A stretch of 64,000 nucleotides of DNA from Citricoccus zhacaiensis (GCF_014645315.1 NZ_BMLQ01000001.1:722315-786314); one strand, 5' to 3'; counted from the first letter of the stretch, positions 21,427-31,491 are shown. The notes: a model not told the origin generated them from the sequence alone. Numbers and translations: made by a program.

Positions 21427-22293
21427 TCAGCCGACGTAGGTGTAGTACCCCATCAGCGGGTTCCGGGTCACGGAGTGCTGGAAGGTGCCCACGGAGGGGT
21501 TCTGGGCGCCGATCATCTGGCCGTTGCCGACGTAGATGCCGACGTGGCCGCCACCGTTCTGGAACACCAGGTCGCCCGGCTTCGGGTTGGACGTCTGGAC
21601 GAAGAGCCCGGAGCCACGGATGGCGGACGTCGAGGAGGGGATGTTGATCCCGGCCTGGCGGTAGGCCCAGGACACGAAGCCCGAGCAGTCCCAGCCGGAA
21701 GTGGTCTTGCCGCCGTAGACGTACGGCACACCCACGCCGGCGTAGGCAGCACCCACGACGCCGCCCACGCTGGAGCTCTGCGCGGCCGGGGCCGGCTCTG
21801 CGGCGGCCACCTGGGTCGCGGAGGACTCCTGCGAGGATTCCTCGGCGGACTCGCGGGAAGAAGAAGTAGAAGACTCCGAGGAGGTGGACCGTTCGGTCTG
21901 CTCGCTCTGCTCGATGGACTCGCTCTGCGAGGCTGCGGTGTATTCCGGCTCCGGCTCCGGAGCCGGCTCGGGCTCCGGTGCAGGCTTGGACGTGACCGGG
22001 GCACGGTCGAGCTCGACCTTCGCGTCCTTGGCAGCGGCGACGTTAACGGTGGTCACCGCGGCGCGCTCGATGTCCAGGCCCGGGGCCGGGATGCTGGTGG
22101 TCTCGCGGACGGCCGGGGCCGCACCCTGGGCCGGCATACCGATCGACAGCACGAGCCCGGAGGCGGCGGCCACGACGGCGGCCTGGCGACCGACGGTCCC
22201 GGCATTCGACGAGACGGCCTTGGAGATGGCCTCCAGCGGGTTGGAGTTAGCCGGAACGGCGCGGTGGCGTGCTGCGGAGCTGCGCTTCGACAC
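21427..22293 (-). CDS. Secreted NlpC/P60 peptidoglycan endopeptidase
   Basis: This 288-residue protein probably cleaves peptide stems of peptidoglycan during growth or division. A long basic N-terminus precedes a signal/anchor segment (AAVVAAASGLVLSIG); a Glu/Ser/Pro-rich linker (about residues 70-170) leads to the NlpC/P60 domain. Catalytic residues are the Cys in SGWDCSGFVSWAY and the His in GGGHVGIYVGNG, and a polar third residue may lie in MIGAQNP. Start is GTG at 22293 with GAGAGG upstream. It has a long folded leader that suggests post-initiation control. Confidence 0.9.
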   Translation of the reverse strand: MSKRSSAARHRAVPANSNPLEAISKAVSSNAGTVGRQAAVVAAASGLVLSIGMPAQGAAPAVRETTSIPAPGLDIERAAVTTVNVAAAKDAKVELDRAPVTSKPAPEPEPAPEPEPEYTAASQSESIEQSEQTERSTSSESSTSSSRESAEESSQESSATQVAAAEPAPAAQSSSVGGVVGAAYAGVGVPYVYGGKTTSGWDCSGFVSWAYRQAGINIPSSTSAIRGSGLFVQTSNPKPGDLVFQNGGGHVGIYVGNGQMIGAQNPSVGTFQHSVTRNPLMGYYTYVG

Positions 22294-22590
22294 GTAAATT
22301 ACCTCTCTCACGTGCCTCCGGACAGAGCCCGCCCCCGCCATGATTGACGACTGCTGTGTGCACCGTGGTCGCGGGGGGAATGGCAAACCAACGGTCTGTC
22401 GCTTCGATCAGGACTGTCCGAAGCGCTGGATCCAAGGTATATCAAAAGTTTATAGATGTCACGCTGAGGTCACGGCGCGTGGGGAAAACTCGGGAAATCG
22501 GGCTGAGAGCCGCGTGATTCCGCGGATTCTTAGATCAATGTCAGATCACGAATCGGTGCAGAAGCTGTAACGCCAGTGCCTTCTTCAAGG
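22294..22590 (-). promoter_or_regulatory. Promoter and structured 5' leader of the NlpC/P60 gene (riboswitch candidate)
   Basis: No gene is visible here. An AT-rich patch at about 22436-22470 is the likely promoter. Downstream, the leader can form an outer helix GACAGA/TCTGTC (22395-22400 with 22321-22326) enclosing CCCCCGC/GCGGGGG (22332-22338 with 22371-22377), plus a separate GCTTCG/CGAAGC hairpin (22401-22406 with 22419-22424). The leader ends CCGGAGGCAC before the ribosome site. In actinobacteria, NlpC/P60 and Rpf hydrolase genes often follow ydaO (c-di-AMP) riboswitches, so this is a candidate, but I cannot match the full consensus by eye. Confidence 0.4.
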
Positions 22591-22642
22591 GATTCCGGTG
22601 GTCCGTCGGCGTGGTTGCCACACCGGTCCACCAACCGGAATC
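22591..22642 (-). terminator. Probable terminator after ideR
   Basis: An outer 9-bp repeat (GATTCCGGT/ACCGGAATC) and inner arms around GTGGTTGCCAC form a composite hairpin about 100 bases past the ideR stop. It may end the ideR transcript or act as a separate cruciform; no strong T-run follows. Bases 22643-22745 show nothing recognisable. Confidence 0.4.
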
Positions 22643-22745
22643 TTCATTGCTGCGCCGCCGGCCGAGGCCTGGCGCGGCCTGCACCGCCTCACATCATGCC
22701 ACAACGCCGCTGGTCATCCGCAATTGACCCGGCGGCCACCGCGGT

Positions 22746-23453
22746 TCAGAGCTGGCGACGCTCCACGATGATGTGAGAGGCGGTCTCCCCGTTCACCTCG
22801 AGAGCCACCCCGCCCTCGACAGCCTCCGCGGGCCGGACTGTGACATATCCGTCACTGGCCACGATCTCGATGTCCTGGTTGGGGCGGACGCCGGCCAGCG
22901 CCAGTTCTCCCAACAGCTCAGGGTCCGTCTGGATGGCCTCGGTCAGGCGCACCACGGTATAGCGGCCAGGCTGGCTTGACACGACCGAGAGCCGCTCGCC
23001 TCGGTCGAACGGGGAGCCGTGACCCGGCGCCGGGACCTGGAGGTGGCCCAGACCCGGGATCGGGTTACCGTAGGGCGACTCCGCCGGGTTGTGGAGCAGC
23101 TCGAGCAGGCGCAGTTCGACCTGCTCGCTCATGACGTGCTCCCAGCGGCAGGCCTCCTCGTGCACATAGGCCCAGTCCAGGCCGATGACGTCGGCCAGCA
23201 GGCGTTCGGCGAGGCGGTGCTTGCGCATCACGCCCACAGCCTTCTCGCGGCCGTCCTCGGTCAATTCCAGGTGCCGGTCGTTGCGGACGTGCACCAGGCC
23301 ATCACGTTCCATGCGGGCGACGGTCTGGGACACGGTGGGACCGGAGTGGTCCAGGCGCTCGGCGATGCGGGCGCGCAGCGGAACGATGCTCTCCTCCTCG
23401 AGCTCGAGGATGGTGCGCAGATACATCTCGGTGGTATCGATCAGGTCCGTCAC
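22746..23453 (-). CDS. ideR: Iron-dependent repressor, DtxR/IdeR family
   Basis: This 235-residue metalloregulator closely follows mycobacterial IdeR in sequence as I remember it. The winged-helix domain reads LIDTTEMYLRTILELEEE and HSGPTVSQTVARMERDGL; the dimer/metal domain has MRKHRLAERLLADVIGL and EEACRWEHVMSE (ligands Met, Cys, Glu, His). A C-terminal SH3-like third domain is present. With Fe2+ bound it represses siderophore and uptake genes and may activate storage genes. The GTG at 23453 is chosen because MTDLIDTTEMYL-type N-termini begin there. It is monocistronic, diverging from serC. Confidence 0.95.
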   Translation of the reverse strand: MTDLIDTTEMYLRTILELEEESIVPLRARIAERLDHSGPTVSQTVARMERDGLVHVRNDRHLELTEDGREKAVGVMRKHRLAERLLADVIGLDWAYVHEEACRWEHVMSEQVELRLLELLHNPAESPYGNPIPGLGHLQVPAPGHGSPFDRGERLSVVSSQPGRYTVVRLTEAIQTDPELLGELALAGVRPNQDIEIVASDGYVTVRPAEAVEGGVALEVNGETASHIIVERRQL

Positions 23454-23552
23454 GGCTGATGTTCCTCTCCAGGTCCCCAACGTTGCGTCGTGTCCGTCAC
23501 TGCCCACCGACCATGGCGGGCGCGGACACGGGAAGTCCACCATCCATCCTAG

Positions 23553-24821
<1,269 letters not shown>

Positions 24822-24865
24822 GCGCCCTGGGCCTGAGCCGCACCTGACAGTCACATCTGACAGAG

Positions 24866-24905
24866 AACGACGGCGGCGCACCCACCCGGGTGCGCCGCCG
24901 TCGTT
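24866..24905. terminator. Bidirectional terminator, 18-bp stem
   Basis: An 18-bp perfect inverted repeat (24866-24883 with 24888-24905) with a 4-base ACCC loop separates convergent serC and the DUF3027 gene. TTGTC follows on the plus side. Confidence 0.88.
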
Positions 24906-24930
24906 GTCCTTCGGGCCGGTTCTGCGGCCC

Positions 24931-25512
24931 TCAGCCCTGCGGTGCGGAGTTCTCGTCCCGGGGCTCGTCCTGCTGGTCCTGCTGCTGTTGCTCGTCCTGT
25001 AGCTCGCCCTGGGCGCGGGCCACGGCCTTCTCCGGGTCCTCCCCGGCGGCGATCGCGTCCAGGCGGATCTTCTCCTCCTGGCTCACGCGCTCGGACCACG
25101 GCAGCCAATCGGGGGCCAGAATCGCCGTCGCCCCGGGCAGCAGTCCGGTCTCGCACACGGTGACGACCTTGCTGCGGGGTGCCCGGGACAGGGTGGCGAA
25201 CCACTCCCAGCCGCCGTAGCCGGACAGGGTCGCGGCAAAGCGATGGGTGACCAGGCGGTCGTCGTCCGCCACGGCGCCCACGTGCTCACCGATGTCCCCG
25301 TCCTCGGCCAGGCCCTCCAGCGCCGCCCGGGCCTCGGCCACGGCCGCAGCCAGCAGGTCGTCCAGCTTCGGGGTGCGCTTGCGCGGGGCCCGCGTCGGCT
25401 TCGGCGGGATCCGCACGGACCGGCCCGCGGACTGCACGGTGTCGGTGGCCACCTGCTCGGCGGCAGCAGCCCCGGCGTCCTCAGGGGCGGAGGTCTCAGG
25501 CTTCAAGTTCAT
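24931..25512 (-). CDS. DUF3027 domain protein
   Basis: This 193-residue protein has the actinobacterial DUF3027 core, including LDDLLAAAVAEARAALEGLA, GEHVGAVADDDRLVTHRFA and GYGGWEWFATLSRAPRSK. The C-terminal 35 residues are a Gln/Glu/Asp-rich tail with a polyglutamine stretch (QQQQDQQ). No catalytic motif is known. The ATG at 25512 lies inside the end of the cold-shock gene (17-base overlap), so the two are translationally coupled. I recall that a DUF3027 gene also adjoins serC in mycobacteria; function unknown. Confidence 0.82.
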   Translation of the reverse strand: MNLKPETSAPEDAGAAAAEQVATDTVQSAGRSVRIPPKPTRAPRKRTPKLDDLLAAAVAEARAALEGLAEDGDIGEHVGAVADDDRLVTHRFAATLSGYGGWEWFATLSRAPRSKVVTVCETGLLPGATAILAPDWLPWSERVSQEEKIRLDAIAAGEDPEKAVARAQGELQDEQQQQDQQDEPRDENSAPQG

Positions 25513-25879
25513 CGGCCACCTTGCGCAGGGCCATGGCGATCTTCTCGGCCTGGGCCTTCTGCGGGTACTTGCCCTTGCGCAGGCTGTTGGAGGCCATGTC
25601 CATCCACTTGATGAGGTCCTCGACCACCACGGCCATGTCCTGCGGCTTGCGGCGGGTCGCCCGGACCACGGACGGACCATCGCTGAGGATGCGGGCGCTC
25701 AGGGCCTGGGGGCCACGGCGGCCCTCGGCCACACCGAACTCCAGGCGGGTGCCGGCCCGGACCTCGGTCACGCCCTCCGGCAGTGCGGAGGCGGGCAGGT
25801 GGACCTCGTGTCCCTCATCCGTGTGGATGAAGCCGAAGCCCTTGGTCGAATCGTAGAACTTTACTTTGCCGGTCGGCAT
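25496..25879 (-). CDS. Cold-shock domain protein with C-terminal extension
   Basis: This 127-residue protein has an N-terminal OB-fold cold-shock domain (about residues 1-66): GKVKFYDSTKGFGFI holds RNP1, but RNP2, normally VFVHxS, reads EVHLPAS here. The extra ~60 residues (VVVEDLIKWMDMASNSLRKG) are helical and basic. Such proteins bind RNA or single-stranded DNA. The extended type is common in actinobacteria (mycobacterial CspB is similar in length). It is first in an operon with DUF3027 and has a long, hairpin-rich leader. Confidence 0.88.
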   Translation of the reverse strand: MPTGKVKFYDSTKGFGFIHTDEGHEVHLPASALPEGVTEVRAGTRLEFGVAEGRRGPQALSARILSDGPSVVRATRRKPQDMAVVVEDLIKWMDMASNSLRKGKYPQKAQAEKIAMALRKVADELEA

Positions 25880-26207
25880 TCTTGATGTCCTTATCTCTCC
25901 TGGGTACCCCTTCCGGCCCTGTCGGCGTGCCGTGGCCGCCCGGTCGGATCAGCGCCCCGGGCCACTTCGGTGGCCGCGGACCCTCGTGGTCCGGCAGACC
26001 CCCGAGCCCTGGCTGCGCTGCCGGCTCGCGGGGTGGTCCTGTCCTCGGACGTTCGTGGTCCGGGCGGCCCTACCCCACTGTGCCGCGGCCCGTACCGGTC
26101 GGAAGGGAAAGTCTGTAACCCCTTCAGGATACCCTCTCACCCCCGGAATTCTCCCGCGGCCTCCCCTCAAGAGGGCCTCGGCGCGCACCCGGCGTAGACT
26201 GGCGGCC
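25880..26207 (-). promoter_or_regulatory. Divergent intergenic region with hairpin-rich cold-shock leader
   Basis: No gene is visible. It must hold promoters for the leftward cold-shock operon and the rightward small membrane gene. Within it are consecutive hairpins: GGCCAC-TTCG-GTGGCC (25960-25975, a UUCG-type tetraloop on the plus strand) and CGGACC/GGTCCG (25977-25982 with 25988-25993), and a further GGTCCG-like repeat near 26048. Long structured leaders are known for cold-shock mRNAs, where folding controls translation with temperature; assignment here is inference. Confidence 0.45.
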
Positions 26208-26495
26208 ATGTCCGTTCGCCCCATCGTCTCCCCCGACGCCCGTGTCCACGGCTCCCCCACCACCGCGGCCCCGTCCACCACGGAGACCTCGCTCTGGCTG
26301 AGGGCCCTGTTGATCGTGGGTGCCACCCTGACCGCGGTCTCCTTCGCGGCCACGGTGTTGCTGCTGGTCTCCTACTTCCTCGATGTCACGGCCTGGCCCC
26401 TCTTCTACTGGTTCGGTCTCTACGGCCTCCCCCTCGGTTTCGTCCTGATGCTCACCTACGTGGTGGCCAAGGCCGTCCTGAGACGCCGCGCCTGA
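26208..26495 (+). CDS. Small two-span membrane protein
   Basis: This 95-residue protein starts at the ATG at 26208 (MSVRPIVSPD). A ~30-residue polar N-terminus precedes two hydrophobic segments: ALLIVGATLTAVSFAATVLL and WPLFYWFGLYGLPLGFVLML, then a basic tail. Function unknown. A small membrane gene sits between cspB and the helicase genes in other actinobacteria too, as I recall, which supports it being real. It ends 10 bases before the next gene and is likely co-transcribed with it. Confidence 0.7.
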   Translation: MSVRPIVSPDARVHGSPTTAAPSTTETSLWLRALLIVGATLTAVSFAATVLLLVSYFLDVTAWPLFYWFGLYGLPLGFVLMLTYVVAKAVLRRRA

Positions 26496-26505
26496 ACCGG
26501 CCCCG

Positions 26506-28887
26506 GTGCGCATGAGGGCCGCCACGCTGACGGACCACCTCTCCGGGTGGCCGGACCATCGCCTGGAGCGGCTGTTCTCGCTGCGCCCGGACCTGTGCCA
26601 CCCTCCGGTCCCCGATTTCGCCGCCCTCGCGGCCCGCGCCAGTACGCAGATGTCCGTTCTGCGAGCGCTGGACGGCCTGGATTGCGCCCACCTGGACGTC
26701 CTCGAAGGCATGGCCGTCCTGGCAGTCCTGGGCCAGCTGTCACCCACCGGGCCCGACGCCGGCCCCACCGTCTCGCTCTCTCGGCTCGCCTCGTTCCTGA
26801 CGGACGGCACGGCACCGTCACTCCCCGGTACAGGCCGGGGACCTGACGAAGCGCACCTCGCGGCGGTCGGCGCCCTGGTGCACGATCTCGCCGAGGCCGC
26901 CCTCGTGGTGGAGCATGCCACCGGATGGCAGGTCCCCGTTCCGGTCGCGGCCGCGTTGGGCCCCCACCCGCTGTCCTTCGGACGGACCGCCGCCGCCCTC
27001 GGCTCCGAGTTCGTCCTGCCCGCGGACCGTGAGGGGGTGCTGAGCCTGCTCGGCGGCGAGGCTGTCCAGGGCGAACTCCTGGCCCGTGCCACCGCGGCAC
27101 TGGATGCGCTGCAGTCCTCGCCGGTCGCCCGGGTCCCCGAGCCGCCGGGTCCCGTCCACGAGGTGCTCCTGCGGACCGGCCTGCTGGTGCCGCTGGGCGC
27201 GGACCGGTCCGGCTCCGAGGGAACCCTGGCCGAACATCCGCTGGAGGCCGGGCTTGCCTGGCGTCACGGGACCGCCGGCCGCACCGTTCACCCTGAGCCG
27301 CCGGCTCCGTCCGGCCGGGCCGTCAGCCCGGCTCTGTCCCGCAACGCCGCCCTGGCAGCCGTCGGCGACCTGTTGCGCGGCGCCGCCGGCCTCCTGGAGG
27401 CGCTGGGCGGCGGGCTGCCGACCCTGCGCTCAGGCGGGGTGGGGGTGCGGGACCTGAAACGGCTGGCCGATGCCGCGGGAGGCACCCCCGAGGACGTCTC
27501 CTGGCTGCTGGAGCTGCTGGCGTCCGCCGGCCTCGTGGTCCTGGACCCGGACACCTCCACGTGGGTCCGCGCCGCCACGGTCCCGGCCTGGCGGCGCAGC
27601 GAACGCCAGGTGCAGTGGGAGGCCCTCGTCGCCGGATGGCTGTCCAGCGGCCGCTCACCGATGCTCGGTCCCGTGCCGCCCGGGACCTCGTGCCTCGGGC
27701 CGGCCACACCGCCCACTGCGGTCGGCACCGCGTCCAGGCGGGCCCTGGCCCCGGACCGCAACCGCCCGGACGCGCCCCGTCTCCGCGTGGCGGTCCTCGA
27801 GGCGGCCCTGGAGGTCTCGGACGAGCAGCCGGGCACCCGGTTGGACGAGTCCGTCCCGGACCGGCAGCGGTGGCGCGGTCCCCGGCAGCACGCCCGCAGC
27901 GCCGCCTTCACCCTCCCCCTGCTGGCGGAGGCCGACCGCCTGGGCCTGGTCGGCGCCGGTGCCCTCACCGCCGCCGGGGCACTCGTGGCGGCGGGTCGGC
28001 TCGACGAGGCCGCCGCCGCCGTCGGGACCGCCCTGCCGGCCCCGCTCACCCGGGTGCGCCTGCAGGGCGACCTGACCGCCGTGGCGCCGGGCTACCTGGA
28101 CCCGGACGTGTCCGGACAGCTGGCGACGATGGCCGAGGTGGAGGGCGACGGTGCCGCCCGGGTCTACCGGTTCTCCGATGCCTCGCTGCACCGGGCACTG
28201 GAGGCCGGATCGACCGCCGAGGAGCTCGAGGCCTTCCTCGAGGACCATTCCGAGGACACTATCCCGCAGTCGCTGCGGTACCTGATCCGGGACGTGGCCC
28301 GGCGCCACGGCACGCTCAGCGTCGGAGCCGCGGGTGCCTGGCTGCGTTCCGACGACGAGGAGCTGCTGGACGTCATCGTCGCCGATCCGGCCCTGGCCGC
28401 GGCCCGGCTGGAACGGCTGGCACCCACCGTGGTGGTGGCCGGCGTCGGGCCCGCGGACCTGCACCGGATGCTGGCGGACGCCGGCCACCGGGCCGCGTAC
28501 GCCCGGAACGGAGCCCTCCACGATGCCAGCCCATCCGGATCCCCACCGCGCGCGCACGCCGGCGGCGGCACCTTCCCGGAGCCGGTCCGTGCCGTGCGCT
28601 GGTCGCCGTCCGAGGAGGAGCTCGCCGCGCAGATCGCCCGGCTGCGGTCGGCCCCGCAGCCGGCCCCGAGCGGTGCGGGGACCGAAGAGGCGGTGGCCGT
28701 GCTGCACCAGGCCGCGCGCCAGCGGACCGAGGTCGATCTCGTCACCGTGGACCAACGGGGCCAGCGTCAGTCCCGCCGCGTGGTGCCCCTGGCCGTCGCC
28801 GGCGGACGCGTCCGCTGCCTTGTGCCGGACCGCGAGGCCGAGACGGTGGTGCCGCTGCACCGGATCGTCTCGGCCACCACCGTGTGA
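26506..28887 (+). CDS. Helicase-associated protein (XPB/Ssl2-like N-terminal domain)
   Basis: This 793-residue protein is the usual partner gene of bacterial XPB helicase, annotated as helicase-associated or sporulation-type DNA-binding domain protein. It is rich in leucine repeats and winged-helix-like modules; the C-terminal part has LHRALEAGSTAEELEAFLE and IPQSLRYLIRDVARRHG, the conserved Helicase_C_3 (XPB/Ssl2-like) segment. No ATPase motif is present. It may be a DNA-damage or mobility factor for the helicase. Start is GTG at 26506, or ATG at 26512. It is followed after 64 bases by the helicase gene. Confidence 0.85.
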   Translation: MRMRAATLTDHLSGWPDHRLERLFSLRPDLCHPPVPDFAALAARASTQMSVLRALDGLDCAHLDVLEGMAVLAVLGQLSPTGPDAGPTVSLSRLASFLTDGTAPSLPGTGRGPDEAHLAAVGALVHDLAEAALVVEHATGWQVPVPVAAALGPHPLSFGRTAAALGSEFVLPADREGVLSLLGGEAVQGELLARATAALDALQSSPVARVPEPPGPVHEVLLRTGLLVPLGADRSGSEGTLAEHPLEAGLAWRHGTAGRTVHPEPPAPSGRAVSPALSRNAALAAVGDLLRGAAGLLEALGGGLPTLRSGGVGVRDLKRLADAAGGTPEDVSWLLELLASAGLVVLDPDTSTWVRAATVPAWRRSERQVQWEALVAGWLSSGRSPMLGPVPPGTSCLGPATPPTAVGTASRRALAPDRNRPDAPRLRVAVLEAALEVSDEQPGTRLDESVPDRQRWRGPRQHARSAAFTLPLLAEADRLGLVGAGALTAAGALVAAGRLDEAAAAVGTALPAPLTRVRLQGDLTAVAPGYLDPDVSGQLATMAEVEGDGAARVYRFSDASLHRALEAGSTAEELEAFLEDHSEDTIPQSLRYLIRDVARRHGTLSVGAAGAWLRSDDEELLDVIVADPALAAARLERLAPTVVVAGVGPADLHRMLADAGHRAAYARNGALHDASPSGSPPRAHAGGGTFPEPVRAVRWSPSEEELAAQIARLRSAPQPAPSGAGTEEAVAVLHQAARQRTEVDLVTVDQRGQRQSRRVVPLAVAGGRVRCLVPDREAETVVPLHRIVSATTV

Positions 28888-28951
28888 TTCACTGGCGCCC
28901 ATTGATGCCGCACCTGCCGAAGAGTATCCCCGCCGTACCGAAGGAGAAGCC

Positions 28952-30649
28952 GTGGCCGATGGCCCCCTGATCGTCCAGTCGGACAAGTCCGTGCTGCTGG
29001 AGGTGGATCACCCGCAGGCCACCGAGGCCCGCCATGCTCTGGCCTCCTTCGCCGAGTTGGAGCGCGCCCCGGAGCACGTGCACACCTACCGGATCACGAA
29101 CCTGGGCCTGTGGAACGCCCGGGCCGCCGGGGTGGACGCCGAACGCGTGCTGGACGTGCTGCTGACCTACTCCCGGTACCCGGTGCCGCACGCGCTGCTG
29201 CTGGACATCGACGGCACCATGTCCCGCTATGGCCGGCTGCGCCTGGAGAACGACCCGGTCCACGGCCTCGTGATGCGGACGGACGACTACCCCGTGCTGG
29301 AGGAGGTGCTGCACGCGAAGAAGACCGCGGAGATGTTCGGGCCGCGCATCAACGGGGAGACCGTGGTGGTGCACACCGCCAGCCGCGGCCAGCTCAAGCA
29401 GCAGCTGCTCAAGCTCGGTTGGCCCGCCGAGGACCTCGCCGGCTACGTGGACGGCACCCCGTACCCCATCGGGCTCACCGAGGTGCCGGAGACCGGGGAG
29501 GTGCTCGACGCCGGCCCGGCCGGCGCCCAGTCCGTGGAACCCTGGCGATTGCGTCCCTACCAGCGCCTGGCGGTGGAGAACTTCTGGGCCGGCGGGTCCG
29601 GCGTCGTGGTCCTGCCGTGTGGCGCAGGCAAGACCCTGGTCGGCGCCGGTGCCATGGCCACGGCGAGCGCGACCACGCTGATCCTGGTGACCAACACCGT
29701 CTCGGCACGGCAGTGGAAGGCCGAGCTGTTGAAGCGCACCACGCTGACGGAGGCGGAGATCGGCGAGTATTCGGGCTCCGTCAAGGAGGTGCGCCCCGTG
29801 ACCATTGCGACGTACCAGGTGCTGACCCTGAAGCGCGGCGGCCTCTACCCGCATCTGGAACTGGTGAACGGGCACGACTGGGGGCTGATCATCTATGACG
29901 AGGTGCACCTGCTGCCGGCCCCCATCTTCCGGATGACGGCAGACCTGCAGGCCCGGCGCCGGCTCGGGCTCACCGCCACCTTGGTCCGGGAGGACGGGCG
30001 GGAGTCCGAGGTGTTCTCCCTGATCGGCCCGAAGCGCTACGACGCCCCGTGGAAGGACATCGAGGCCCAGGGCTACATTGCCCCCGCCGAATGTGTGGAG
30101 GTCAGGGTGGAGTTGCCGCGGGACGAGCGCGTGGCCTACGCGATGGCCGAGGACGCGGACAAATATCGGCTGTGCTCCTCCTCGGACGTCAAACTGCCGG
30201 TGGTGAGGTCCCTGGTGGCCCGGCACCCCGGTGAGCAGGTGCTGGTGATCGGGCAGTACCTGGACCAGCTCGCCGAGTTGGGCGAACTGCTGGAGGCCCC
30301 GGTGCTGACGGGTGCCACCTCCGTGGCCGAACGGCAGCGGCTGTTCGGCGAGTTCCGTGAGGGCCGGATCGAGGTGCTGGTGGTGTCCAAGGTCGCGAAC
30401 TTCTCGATCGACCTTCCTGAGGCCTCCGTGGCGATCCAGGTCTCCGGCTCCTACGGGTCCCGGCAGGAGGAGGCGCAGCGGCTGGGACGGCTGCTGCGAC
30501 CCAAGGGGGACGGCAAGTCGGCTCACTTCTACACCGTGGTGTCCCGGGACACCCTGGATCAGGACTATGCCCAGCGGCGTCAGCGGTTCCTGGCCGAGCA
30601 GGGCTACGCCTACACGATCCTGGACGCCGGTGACCTGACGGCGAGGTGA
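28952..30649 (+). CDS. XPB/ERCC3-like DNA repair helicase
   Basis: This 565-residue SF2 helicase is the bacterial homologue of eukaryotic XPB (mycobacterial Ercc3/Rv0861c). An N-terminal damage-recognition-like domain (HALASFAELERAPEH, RYPVPHALLLDIDG) precedes the helicase core: Walker A VLPCGAGKTLVGAG, DEVH box IIYDEVHLLPA, motif III LGLTATLVREDG, and motif VI QEEAQRLGRLLRPKG. It should move 3' to 5' on DNA in nucleotide excision repair or transcription. Start is GTG at 28952 with AAGGAG 5 bases before it; the upstream open frame overlaps the partner gene. Confidence 0.93.
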   Translation: MADGPLIVQSDKSVLLEVDHPQATEARHALASFAELERAPEHVHTYRITNLGLWNARAAGVDAERVLDVLLTYSRYPVPHALLLDIDGTMSRYGRLRLENDPVHGLVMRTDDYPVLEEVLHAKKTAEMFGPRINGETVVVHTASRGQLKQQLLKLGWPAEDLAGYVDGTPYPIGLTEVPETGEVLDAGPAGAQSVEPWRLRPYQRLAVENFWAGGSGVVVLPCGAGKTLVGAGAMATASATTLILVTNTVSARQWKAELLKRTTLTEAEIGEYSGSVKEVRPVTIATYQVLTLKRGGLYPHLELVNGHDWGLIIYDEVHLLPAPIFRMTADLQARRRLGLTATLVREDGRESEVFSLIGPKRYDAPWKDIEAQGYIAPAECVEVRVELPRDERVAYAMAEDADKYRLCSSSDVKLPVVRSLVARHPGEQVLVIGQYLDQLAELGELLEAPVLTGATSVAERQRLFGEFREGRIEVLVVSKVANFSIDLPEASVAIQVSGSYGSRQEEAQRLGRLLRPKGDGKSAHFYTVVSRDTLDQDYAQRRQRFLAEQGYAYTILDAGDLTAR

Positions 30650-30719
30650 GCCACCCGCACCGCCATTGCATCCAGCAGGCGTTCAGGAAACGCCCAGCGA
30701 ACGGGTGGACGATGGAGAT

Positions 30720-31427
30720 ATGAAGTCAAAGGAACCCGAAGCCAAGCTCCTGGTCGTGGATGACGAGCCGAACATCCGCGAGCTCCTCTCCACCTCCCTC
30801 CGGTTCGCCGGATTCGAGGTGGTTGCGGCCGCCAACGGACGCGATGCCCTGGCCGCCGCCGAGAAGGAGCAACCGGACCTGGCCGTGCTGGACGTCATGC
30901 TGCCGGACATGGACGGTTTCACCGTGACCCGCAAACTCCGTGCCGCCGGCCGTCACTTCCCCGTGCTGTTCCTCACCGCCCGTGATGACACGGAGGACAA
31001 GGTCACCGGCCTGACCGTCGGCGGGGACGACTACGTCACCAAGCCGTTCTCCCTGGACGAGGTGGTGGCCCGCATCCGCGCCGTGCTGCGCCGCACCGCC
31101 CCGGCCGAGGGAGACGAGGCCATCCTCCGCGTGGACGACCTGGAACTCGACGACGATGCCCATGAGGTCCGCCGCGCCGGCGAGGTCGTGGAGCTCTCCC
31201 CCACCGAGTTCAAGCTCCTGCGCTACCTGATGATGAATCCCAATCGGGTGCTGTCCAAGTCGCAGATCCTGGACCACGTCTGGGAGTACGACTTCAACGG
31301 TGACGCCTCCATCGTGGAGTCCTACATCTCCTACCTGCGCCGCAAGATCGACCGCGCCGACCTGCCGGACATGATCCAGACCAAGCGCGGCGTCGGCTAC
31401 CTGCTGCGGTCCGCGGACAAGCGCTGA
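30720..31427 (+). CDS. OmpR-family response regulator, PhoP-like
   Basis: This 235-residue regulator has a receiver domain (acidic pair Asp14/Asp15, phospho-acceptor Asp58 in AVLDVMLPDMDG, Lys in GDDYVTKPFSLDEV) and a winged-helix output domain (LSPTEFKLLRYLMMNPN, SYISYLRRKID). In my memory the sequence resembles mycobacterial PhoP more than MtrA or PrrA. It likely controls phosphate, envelope or stress genes with the next-gene kinase. The ATG at 30720 gives MKSKEPEAKLL; a GTG at 30705 is possible because the ribosome site lies close. Confidence 0.9.
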   Translation: MKSKEPEAKLLVVDDEPNIRELLSTSLRFAGFEVVAAANGRDALAAAEKEQPDLAVLDVMLPDMDGFTVTRKLRAAGRHFPVLFLTARDDTEDKVTGLTVGGDDYVTKPFSLDEVVARIRAVLRRTAPAEGDEAILRVDDLELDDDAHEVRRAGEVVELSPTEFKLLRYLMMNPNRVLSKSQILDHVWEYDFNGDASIVESYISYLRRKIDRADLPDMIQTKRGVGYLLRSADKR

Positions 31428-31491
31428 TCCGGCCTGTCCCGTCTGGGTGGCCGGGAATGACCGGTCCCGGGGGATCCGTATCCTTGAACGC

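Noticed and set aside
22247..22435. 62-codon frame over the NlpC/P60 leader
   Set aside because: No ribosome site and it covers the folded leader; more likely a chance frame.
28334..28951. N-terminal extension of the XPB helicase
   Set aside because: It overlaps the helicase-associated gene in another frame; the GTG at 28952 has a good ribosome site.
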